NCBI GenBank assembly: GCA_937872165.1
Contig: CALMOR010000117.1
Span: forward strand, 1 to 10,628
Direction of reading: 5' to 3'
DNA: 10,628 nucleotides
Source: an uncultured Burkholderiales bacterium
GTDB taxonomy: Bacteria; Pseudomonadota; Gammaproteobacteria; Burkholderiales; Burkholderiaceae_D
Positions within the stretch are counted from its first letter, which is position 1; each line of letters begins with the position of its first letter. Below the pieces are notes generated by a model that saw only the letters and a program-made list of their open reading frames with translations, had not been told where the DNA came from and did not search any database. The position numbers were made by a program, and so were the translations under genes. Positions 1-6,194 of this stretch are shown here, piece after piece.

Positions 1-1110
1 CCTGCCTCCGGCTGTCCCGGCGCGAGCTTCGGGCACGGCGTCACCGACAGCACGTACGGCGCGCCCTGGAGCGGCGCGTCGACCTTCGCGTCGAAGGGCA
101 TCGCGACGATGGCCATCAGCGTCGTCGGCCACGGCTTCGGTCCGTCGGGCACGCTCGCCGTGATCCCCGCCGTCGGCGCGCCGGTGGTGGTGCCGTCGGG
201 CGGCCGGGGCTACGACCAGGACGGCAACGGCACGATCGACTCGACCGAAGGCGTCAACGCGATCGCGCCGCGGACCATCATCAACAGCCGCGACGGCCTG
301 CGCCAGACCGTCGTCGACCTGATGCAGCTGGTGCGCGAGATCCAGGTCGGCGTCGACATCGATGGCGACGGCAGCGTCGATCTGGATCGGGACAACATCT
401 ACTACGCGGGTCAGTCGTTCGGCGGCATCTACGGCACGATCCTGCTCGGCGTGGAAGGCAGCATCAAGGCCGGCGTGCCGAACGTGCCGGGCGGCTCGAT
501 CTCCGAGGTCGCGCGTCTCGGCGTGTTCCGCTTCCTGACCGCGCAGGCGCTCGGCGCACGCGTGCCGCAACTCATCAACCTGCCGCCCGATTCGCCGACC
601 TACTTCGACGAGAACATTCCGTTGCGCAACCTCGCGCCGTCGGTCAACACGGTGCCCGGCGCGAGCGCCATCCAGCTCGTCCTCGAGCGCAACGAGTGGG
701 TCCAGCAGGCCGGCAACCCGGTGACCTACGCGCCGTTCATCCGCAAGGACCCTTTGCGCGGCAACGCGCCGAAGCCGGTGATCGTGCAGTTCGCGAAGGG
801 CGACGGCACGGTTCCGAACCCGACCGCCACCGCGATCCTGCGTGCGGGCGATCTCGCGGACCGTGCGACCTTCTTCCGCAACGACCTCGCGTATGCGGCC
901 ACCGGCGGACAGGTCCCCAAGAACCCGCACACCTTCCTGACCAACATCGCGATCCCGGCGGCCGCACCGTTCGCGATCGCCGCGCAGCTGCAGATCGCGA
1001 CCTTCTTCGCGTCCGGCGGCACGCTCGTGATCGATCCGGACGGCGGCGGTCCGATCTTCGAGACGCCGATCGTGCCGCCGTTGCCGGAGGCGCTCAACTA
1101 CCTGCCGTGA
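1..1110 (+). CDS. Secreted-type alpha/beta hydrolase (lipase/esterase-like) with two calcium loops, 5' end outside window
   Basis: The frame is open from the first base, so the ATG at 109 is internal and the true start lies upstream. About 369 residues are visible. An alpha/beta hydrolase is indicated by an oxyanion-type HG motif (VVGHGFG, near residues 41-47 of the visible part), a nucleophile elbow GQSFGG with Ser at visible residue 139, a candidate acid in KGDGTVPN (Asp 268) and a candidate catalytic His in KNPHTF (His 310). Two EF-hand-like loops lie between the oxyanion motif and the nucleophile: DQDGNGTIDSTE (214-249) has all canonical ligand positions, and DIDGDGSVDLDR (355-390) has Arg at position 12. 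Such loops usually bind calcium in exported enzymes, so a periplasmic or extracellular esterase or lipase is likely. The substrate is unknown. The downstream dehydrogenase starts 16 bases after the stop. Confidence 0.75.
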   Translation, partial: PASGCPGASFGHGVTDSTYGAPWSGASTFASKGIATMAISVVGHGFGPSGTLAVIPAVGAPVVVPSGGRGYDQDGNGTIDSTEGVNAIAPRTIINSRDGLRQTVVDLMQLVREIQVGVDIDGDGSVDLDRDNIYYAGQSFGGIYGTILLGVEGSIKAGVPNVPGGSISEVARLGVFRFLTAQALGARVPQLINLPPDSPTYFDENIPLRNLAPSVNTVPGASAIQLVLERNEWVQQAGNPVTYAPFIRKDPLRGNAPKPVIVQFAKGDGTVPNPTATAILRAGDLADRATFFRNDLAYAATGGQVPKNPHTFLTNIAIPAAAPFAIAAQLQIATFFASGGTLVIDPDGGGPIFETPIVPPLPEALNYLP

Positions 1111-1126
1111 CGGCCGTCGCGCGTCG

Positions 1127-2215
1127 ATGAAGACCTATCGCATCGCGACCATCCCGGGCGACGGCATCGGCAAGGAGGTGATCCCCGCGGGCCGCGAGCT
1201 GATGGTCGCGGTGGCCGCGAGGGGAGGCGCTTTCGCGTTCGACTTCGTCGACTTCGACTGGGGCGGCGACCACTACCGGCGGCACGGCGTGATGATGCCG
1301 GCCGACGGGCTCGACGCGATCCGCGACGTCGACGCGATCCTGTTCGGCTCCGCGGGCGACCCCGACATCGCCGACCACGTCACGCTGTGGGGCCTGCGGC
1401 TGAAGATCTGCCAGGGCTTCGATCAGTACGCGAACGTGCGGCCCACCCGCATCCTGCCGGGCATCGACGCTCCGCTGAAGCGTTGCCGACCCGAGGACCT
1501 CGACTGGGTGATCGTGCGCGAGAACTCCGAAGGCGAGTACAGCGGCGTCGGCGGCCGCGCGCACCAGGGCCATCCGATCGAGGTCGCGACCGACGTGTCG
1601 ATCATGACCCGGGCCGGGGTCGAACGCATCCTGCGCTTCGCGTTCCGGCTCGCCGCGTCGCGGCCGCGGCGGCAACTCACCGTCGTCACGAAGTCGAACG
1701 CCCAACGACACGCGATGGTGATGTGGGACGAGATCGCGCTCGCGGTGTCGACCGAGTTCCCCGAGGTCTCGTGGGACAAGGAGCTGGTCGACGCGTGCAC
1801 GGCGCGCATGGTGAACCGACCGGCCTCGCTCGACACGCTGGTCGCGACCAACCTGCATGCCGACATCCTCAGCGACCTCGCGGCCGCTCTCGCGGGCAGC
1901 CTCGGCATCGCGCCCACCGGCAACATCGACCCCGAGCGTCGCTACCCGTCGATGTTCGAACCGATCCACGGCTCGGCGTTCGACCTCGTGGGCAAGGGCC
2001 TCGCCAATCCGATCGGCACGTTCTGGTCGGTCGTGATGCTGCTCGAGCATCTCGGCGAGGCCGACGCCGCGGCGCGCGTGATGCGCGCCATCGAGCGCGT
2101 CGCGGCCGATCCGGCCCTGCACACCGGTGACCTCGGGGGCACCGCGCGGACCAGCGACGTGACGCGGGCGGTGATCGCGCACGTCGGGGCCGACGGCCAA
2201 CGCGAAGCGGCATGA
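1127..2215 (+). CDS. ttuC: Tartrate dehydrogenase / D-malate dehydrogenase (decarboxylating), TtuC/DmlA family
   Basis: A 362-residue member of the isocitrate/isopropylmalate dehydrogenase superfamily, usual length for the family. It should oxidise tartrate, or oxidatively decarboxylate D-malate to pyruvate and CO2, using NAD+ and a divalent metal in the cytoplasm. Visible marks: N-terminal IPGDGIGKEV; substrate arginines in the YANVRP segment (Arg105) and VREN (Arg131); Tyr138 in EGEYSG; Lys189 in VTKSN; metal-binding aspartates Asp222, Asp246 and Asp250 (in ADILSDL); and the NAD-site motif FEPIHGSAFDLVGKG. The FEPIHGSAFD form, with CQGFDQYANVRP, favours the TtuC/DmlA branch over LeuB or Icd. 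Tartrate versus D-malate preference cannot be decided here. No clear Shine-Dalgarno precedes the ATG, and the 16-base gap from the hydrolase suggests co-transcription. The stop overlaps an ATG (ATGA, 2212-2215). Confidence 0.88.
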   Translation: MKTYRIATIPGDGIGKEVIPAGRELMVAVAARGGAFAFDFVDFDWGGDHYRRHGVMMPADGLDAIRDVDAILFGSAGDPDIADHVTLWGLRLKICQGFDQYANVRPTRILPGIDAPLKRCRPEDLDWVIVRENSEGEYSGVGGRAHQGHPIEVATDVSIMTRAGVERILRFAFRLAASRPRRQLTVVTKSNAQRHAMVMWDEIALAVSTEFPEVSWDKELVDACTARMVNRPASLDTLVATNLHADILSDLAAALAGSLGIAPTGNIDPERRYPSMFEPIHGSAFDLVGKGLANPIGTFWSVVMLLEHLGEADAAARVMRAIERVAADPALHTGDLGGTARTSDVTRAVIAHVGADGQREAA

Positions 2216-2285
2216 GCGTCGCCGAGACCGACGGCCGATGCGAGGGCGCGTGAGCGTCGTCGAGACAACGACACGGAGGACACGC
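2212..2285 (+). repeat. Near-perfect 16-base direct repeat with ATGA/GTGA junctions between ttuC and dctP
   Basis: TGAGCGTCGCCGAGAC (2213-2228) recurs as TGAGCGTCGTCGAGAC (2251-2266) with one mismatch. The first copy contains the ttuC stop and sits in ATGA. That ATG (2212) opens a 13-codon frame ending at the TGA in 2251-2253, which itself overlaps a GTG (2250) in frame with dctP. The repeat may be a short tandem-type duplication of a translation-start region, or a remnant of a lost gene. No protein is claimed from the mini-frame. The dctP ribosome site GGAGGA is at 2275-2280. Confidence 0.45.
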
Positions 2286-3317
2286 ATGCACGGCATCGGA
2301 CGAGGACTTCGCATCGGCATCGCGGCAACGATCGTCGCCTTCGGTCCCCGCGGTGCCGCGATCGCGCAGCAGCCGGGTCCGATCGTGATCAAGTTCAGTC
2401 ACGTGGTGGCCGCCGACACCAACAAGGGCAAGTCGGCCGAGTACTTCAAGAGGCTCGTGGAGGAGCGCGCCCGCGGCGCCGTCAAGGTCGAGGTGTATGC
2501 GAACTCGATCCTCTACAAGGACAAGGAGGAGATGGAGGCGTTGCAGCTCGGCGCCGTGCAGATGCTGGCCCCGACGCCGGGCAAGTTCGGCCCGCTCGGC
2601 GTGCGCGAGTTCGAGGTGCTCGACCTGCCCTACCTGTTCGACAACCTCGACGACGAGATCCGCGTCACGCACGGGCCGATCGGCCAGCAACTGCTCGCGA
2701 AGCTCGAGCCGAAGGGCATCCACGGGCTCGCGTTCTGGAACAACGGCTTCAAGGAGATGACGAGCAACAAGCCGTTGCGCAGGCCCGAGGACTTCAAGGG
2801 CCAGAAGCTGCGCATCCAGTCGTCGAAGGTGATCGAGGCGCAGATGCGCGCGGTCGGCGCGATCCCGCAGGTGCTGGCGTTCTCCGAGCTCTATCAGGCG
2901 ATGCAGACCGGCGTCGTCGACGGGCAGGAGAACCCCGCCAACGTGATCTACCCGTCGAAGCTCTACGAGGTGCAGAAGTACCTGACGCTGTCGGACCACG
3001 GTTATCACGGCTACGCGGTGATCACGAACGCGAAGTTCTGGGCCGGGCTGCCGCCCGACGTCCGCGCGATCCTCGAAGGGGCGATGAAGGACACCACCGA
3101 GTACTTCGACGCGTCGGCGAAGAAGGAGAACGACGAGGGCCTCGCGGGCATCCGCGCATCGGGGCGTACCGAGATCATCACGCTGACCGCCGACGAGAAG
3201 CGTGCGTTGAAGAAGGCCTTCCTGCCGGTCCACGACGAGATGGCCGAGCGGGTCGGCGGCAAGGCCTACGTGCAGTCGATCTATCGGGAGACGGGATTCG
3301 ACCCGGCGAAGTTGTGA
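2286..3317 (+). CDS. dctP: TRAP transporter solute-binding protein, DctP family
   Basis: A 343-residue periplasmic receptor for a tripartite ATP-independent transporter, which normally captures dicarboxylates or other organic acids. The ATG at 2286 is chosen because GGAGGA (2275-2280) lies 5 bases upstream and because it starts a signal peptide (basic MHGIGRGLR, hydrophobic core, likely cleavage after AIA at residue 27). An in-frame ATG at 2238 or GTG at 2250 would add an unsupported leader. Mature start IVIKFSHVV is typical. The conserved carboxylate-binding Arg is Arg176 in KLRIQSS, and the family motif DGQENP covers residues 212-217. It follows the tartrate/D-malate dehydrogenase by 70 bases, so the ligand may be that enzyme's substrate; this is inference. 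No DctQ or DctM membrane subunit is in the window, so the receptor is an orphan here or its partners lie elsewhere. Confidence 0.9.
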   Translation: MHGIGRGLRIGIAATIVAFGPRGAAIAQQPGPIVIKFSHVVAADTNKGKSAEYFKRLVEERARGAVKVEVYANSILYKDKEEMEALQLGAVQMLAPTPGKFGPLGVREFEVLDLPYLFDNLDDEIRVTHGPIGQQLLAKLEPKGIHGLAFWNNGFKEMTSNKPLRRPEDFKGQKLRIQSSKVIEAQMRAVGAIPQVLAFSELYQAMQTGVVDGQENPANVIYPSKLYEVQKYLTLSDHGYHGYAVITNAKFWAGLPPDVRAILEGAMKDTTEYFDASAKKENDEGLAGIRASGRTEIITLTADEKRALKKAFLPVHDEMAERVGGKAYVQSIYRETGFDPAKL

Positions 3318-3328
3318 CCTCGGGCGGT

Positions 3329-3345
3329 GCTCGCGACCCGCGAGC
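3329..3345 (+). terminator. Possible stem-loop after dctP
   Basis: GCTCGCG-ACC-CGCGAGC is a perfect 7-base-pair stem with a 3-base loop, starting 11 bases after the dctP stop. No T-run follows, so it is not a classic intrinsic terminator. It could be a 3'-end stabiliser or part of a factor-dependent stop separating the dctP unit from the oxidative cluster. Confidence 0.35.
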
Positions 3346-3443
3346 GGGAACGACGCGAAGAGAAGGGCCGGGTGCTCGCCGAGGCCCGCAGGCACTGGCT
3401 CGCCAGACGCATCGATCGAGCAAGCTTCGGCGCGAGGCCGCTC

Positions 3444-3471
3444 TTGCAAAGGGGCGCGAGCTATGGCTAAT
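3444..3471 (+). promoter_or_regulatory. Candidate sigma-70 promoter for the oxidative cluster
   Basis: TTGCAA (3444-3449) and GCTAAT (3466-3471) are separated by 16 bases, each matching the consensus hexamers at 4 of 6 positions, in one of the least GC-rich patches of the gap. It would give a leader of roughly 170 bases carrying the ACGCGAC repeats. The match is weak and could be chance. Confidence 0.25.
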
Positions 3472-3537
3472 TTCGCGCCTTCGTCCAGAAGAGCGCGCAC
3501 GCGCCGGGGACGACATCCACACGAACAAGAAGATCGA

Positions 3538-3583
3538 AACGCGACGCCGTCGCGTTCGACGCGACTGCATCAGGGAACGCGAC
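3538..3583. promoter_or_regulatory. ACGCGAC repeat cluster with perfect inverted repeat, possible operator
   Basis: AACGCGAC (3538-3545) and its exact complement GTCGCGTT (3549-3556) form an 8-base-pair inverted repeat around a GCC centre. Two more direct copies follow: GACGCGAC (3558-3565) and AACGCGAC (3576-3583), at 20- and 18-base start-to-start spacing. Four sites in 46 bases, about two helical turns apart, look like a transcription-factor array; the first pair could equally form an RNA hairpin in the leader. High GC content makes CGCGAC common, so the statistical weight is moderate. No regulator gene is adjacent. Confidence 0.35.
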
Positions 3584-3634
3584 CGACGGGCCGCGTGTTC
3601 GTCGATTCCGGCGGGGCCGGTTTTCAACGCGGAC

Positions 3635-3640
3635 GGGGAG
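3635..3640 (+). promoter_or_regulatory. Ribosome binding site that sets the cytochrome start
   Basis: GGGGAG lies 5 bases before the ATG at 3646. It supports that start over the in-frame ATG at 3463, which would place 61 unlikely residues before the lipoprotein signal. Confidence 0.55.
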
Positions 3641-3645
3641 TGTCG

Positions 3646-6177
3646 ATGGGTGCCAACGCTTCGATCGTCGCGCGGCCGGTCGCAGCCGCGCTGCTGCTCG
3701 TGGTCTCGCTCGCGATCGGCGGCTGCGCACGCCAGCCCGAACCCGAGTCGGTCCTCGACGAGGCGAAGCTCGCCGGTCGCGACGCGCAGTCTTTCCCGCA
3801 CGCGTCCGAGGACTACTTCCACGACATGGACAACGGCGTCGCGCTGACGCCCGAGGAGATCAAGGGCCGCAACATGTGGCTCGTGTGGAGCGGGGGCAAC
3901 GACCGCTTCTGGACGAAGATGACCGACTACACCTTCGGCGTGTTCGACCTGCTGAAGGTCGTCAGCTCGCACCCCGTGCTGGGGTATTCGCGCGCCAATC
4001 GCTGGAACTGGTTCGGCCTCGTCAACGAACCGTGCTTCGACGATGCGCACGGCCCGGACCCGGGCCGCTTCGGCCTGTGGCTCGACGTGCGCACGAAGGA
4101 CTGCGGGCCCGATCCGTTCGAGAACGAAGCGAGGTATCCGGGCGTGGCGATCGGGGCCCGCGGCAAGGATCTCGGTGGCGGCACGAAGCTGCCGGTCGGG
4201 TCGTACTACGGCTACGCGTCCGGCATCGCGGGGCTCCGGCTCTTCCCCAATCCCGACTTCGACGAGAAGGCCGCGAAGGCCTGGGACCCGGAGCGCTACT
4301 ACACCGACCCGAGCTACTACGACCGCAAGGATCTCGTGCGGCCGTATCGCGTCGGCATGTCGTGCGGCTTCTGCCACATAGGACCGAGCCCGATCCACCC
4401 GCCGGCCGATCCCGAGCATCCGCAGTTCGCGGACCTGAGCTCGTCGGTCGGTGCGCAATACATGTGGGTGGACCGCCTGTTCATCTACGACTCGGCGAAG
4501 CCCGAGGGCCAGAAGAACTTCATGTTCCAGCTCACGCACACGTATCGGCCGGGCACGATGGACACGTCGCTGGTCTCGACCGACGGCATCAACAACCCGC
4601 GCACGATGAACGCCGTGTACGCCTTCATGGCGCGCATGGGCATGGCGTCGCGGATCGGTCGCGAACGGCTCGCCGGCGGCCAGCTCGACAACCGCCAGTT
4701 CAACGACTTCTTCAAGGACGGACCGCTGACGACCTTCTGGTCGAAGGACGATGCCACGACGCGCACGCCGCACGTGCTGAAGGACGGCGCCGACTCGGTG
4801 GGTCTGCTCGGGGCGCTGAACCGCGTGTACCTGAACATCGGCCTCTTCAGCGAGGAGTGGCTGCTGCACTTCAACCCGGTCGCCGGCGGCAAGACCATCA
4901 CGCCGATCCGCATCGCGGTCGCGCAGAAGAACTCGTCGTACTGGCAGGCGACCGAGCTAGGCACGCCCGACACGGCGCTGTTCTTCCTCAAGGCCGCGCA
5001 GCCGGACTACCTGAAGGCCGCACCGGGCGGCGCGTCGTATCTGAGCGCCGACGCCGCGACCGTCGAGCGCGGCAAGGTCGTCTTCGCCGACACCTGCGCG
5101 CGCTGTCATTCGAGCAAGGCGCCGCCGCTGCCGGCCGACATCGAACCGTCGGCCTGCGAGGGGGCGGGCTACCTGGACTGCTTCAAGCGCTACTGGGCGC
5201 GCACGCAGACCGACGACTACAAGACGCAGATGCGGAAGATCGTGCAGGCGCCGGACTTCCTCGACGGCAACTACCTGTCGACCGACGCGCGCATCCCGGT
5301 CACGCTCTTGCGGACCAACGTCTGCAGTCCGCTCGCGACCAACGCGCTGGCCGGCAACATCTGGGACAACTTCTCGTCGCAGTCGTACAAGCAGTTGCCG
5401 TCGGTCGGCACCGTCACGCTGTACGACCCGTTCACCGGCGCGCCGATGCCGTACGCGATGCCGGCCGGAGGGCGCGGCTACACGCGCGTGCCGTCGCTGA
5501 TCAGCATCTGGTCCACCGCGCCCTTCCTGCTCAACAACACGGTCGGCGACTTCGACGGCGATCCGTCGGTGGCGGCTCGCATGAAGGTCTTCGACGGGGC
5601 GATCGAACAGATGCTGTGGCCCGAGAAGCGGCAACACGACGCGCTGCTCGGCGACAGGGTGCCGGGCACCATCGACCGCACCACGAAGCGCAGCGCCATC
5701 ACGATTCCCACCGGCTACGTCCCGGAGTCGCTGCGGCCGCTGCAGGACACGGTGCATCGCTGGTTTCCGTGGCTCGGCGACGACGCGGGCGGCGTGGTGC
5801 TCGGGCCGATCCCCGAAGGCGTTCCGGTCGGGCTGCTCGCGAACACCAAGGTCCGCGCCGAGAGCGACGACCCGGGTGACAAGGCGAAGCAGATCGCGGG
5901 CCTCGGCGACCTGCTGCTCAAGCTCAAGCTCGATCTGCTGGCGATGCCGCCGACGGCCACCGATGCCGAACTGCGCGACCGCTTCGCCAATCTCGCGGGC
6001 CCGTTGATGTCGCTCAGCAAGTGTCCCGACTTCGTCGTCAATCGCGGGCACTACTTCGGCACCGCGCAGTTCAACCGGCAGGACGGCCTGTCCGCGGACG
6101 AGAAGTCCTTCGGCCGCGAGCCCGAACTGAGCGACGACGACAAGCGTGCGCTGATCGCGTTCATCAAGACCTTCTGA
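3646..6177 (+). CDS. Large diheme cytochrome c lipoprotein, RoxA-like
   Basis: An 843-residue exported protein. Residues 1-26 form a lipoprotein signal peptide with lipobox AIGGC and lipidated Cys27, so it should be anchored in a membrane facing the periplasm or the cell exterior. Two covalent heme sites are visible: CGFCH (Cys240, Cys243, His244) and CARCH (Cys484, Cys487, His488). A C-terminal VVNRGHYFG (His802) may give a distal heme ligand, and the tail LSDDDKRALIAFIKTF is typical of MauG/peroxidase-like cytochromes. Spacing of the hemes and overall layout resemble the RoxA-type rubber oxygenase family, but it is longer than RoxA (about 680 residues), with extra sequence before heme 1 and between the hemes. 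A dioxygenase or peroxidase-like role on a hydrophobic substrate is inference; electron transfer for the adjacent flavoenzyme is the main alternative. It heads the five-gene cluster, with the GMC gene 17 bases downstream. Confidence 0.8.
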   Translation: MGANASIVARPVAAALLLVVSLAIGGCARQPEPESVLDEAKLAGRDAQSFPHASEDYFHDMDNGVALTPEEIKGRNMWLVWSGGNDRFWTKMTDYTFGVFDLLKVVSSHPVLGYSRANRWNWFGLVNEPCFDDAHGPDPGRFGLWLDVRTKDCGPDPFENEARYPGVAIGARGKDLGGGTKLPVGSYYGYASGIAGLRLFPNPDFDEKAAKAWDPERYYTDPSYYDRKDLVRPYRVGMSCGFCHIGPSPIHPPADPEHPQFADLSSSVGAQYMWVDRLFIYDSAKPEGQKNFMFQLTHTYRPGTMDTSLVSTDGINNPRTMNAVYAFMARMGMASRIGRERLAGGQLDNRQFNDFFKDGPLTTFWSKDDATTRTPHVLKDGADSVGLLGALNRVYLNIGLFSEEWLLHFNPVAGGKTITPIRIAVAQKNSSYWQATELGTPDTALFFLKAAQPDYLKAAPGGASYLSADAATVERGKVVFADTCARCHSSKAPPLPADIEPSACEGAGYLDCFKRYWARTQTDDYKTQMRKIVQAPDFLDGNYLSTDARIPVTLLRTNVCSPLATNALAGNIWDNFSSQSYKQLPSVGTVTLYDPFTGAPMPYAMPAGGRGYTRVPSLISIWSTAPFLLNNTVGDFDGDPSVAARMKVFDGAIEQMLWPEKRQHDALLGDRVPGTIDRTTKRSAITIPTGYVPESLRPLQDTVHRWFPWLGDDAGGVVLGPIPEGVPVGLLANTKVRAESDDPGDKAKQIAGLGDLLLKLKLDLLAMPPTATDAELRDRFANLAGPLMSLSKCPDFVVNRGHYFGTAQFNRQDGLSADEKSFGREPELSDDDKRALIAFIKTF

Positions 6178-6194
6178 CCCTCGCCGCTCCGTCG

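Larger units (their letters stand above)
3318..3645. other. 328-base intergenic region between dctP and the cytochrome gene
   Basis: This is the only long gap in the window. It contains the hairpin at 3329-3345, a less GC-rich patch around 3440-3475 with a weak promoter-like pair, and a cluster of ACGCGAC repeats at 3538-3583. The frame of the cytochrome stays open back to 3463, but the residues from 3463 to 3645 are Arg/Pro/Ser-rich without family similarity and precede an obvious signal peptide, so they are judged non-coding. Confidence 0.6.

Noticed and set aside
1094..2392. 432-codon minus-strand open frame opposite ttuC
   Set aside because: Arg/Asp/Val/His-rich residues without family motifs; a shadow of the well-supported plus-strand dehydrogenase in GC-rich DNA.
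3463..3645. N-terminal extension of the cytochrome to the ATG at 3463
   Set aside because: The 61 added residues would precede a clear lipoprotein signal peptide, and the ATG at 3646 has its own GGGGAG ribosome site.
1869..4869. Long overlapping minus-strand frames opposite dctP and the cytochrome gene (543 and 563 codons)
   Set aside because: Low-complexity Arg-, Val- and Leu-rich translations that mirror codon bias of the plus-strand genes; no motifs or start signals.
3876..5879. 667-codon plus-strand frame inside the cytochrome gene
   Set aside because: Arg-rich shadow in another frame; the real frame carries the signal peptide and both heme motifs.
6021..6194. Upstream extension of the GMC frame to 6021
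   Set aside because: It overlaps the conserved C-terminus of the cytochrome and adds Arg-rich shadow residues before the FAD fold.
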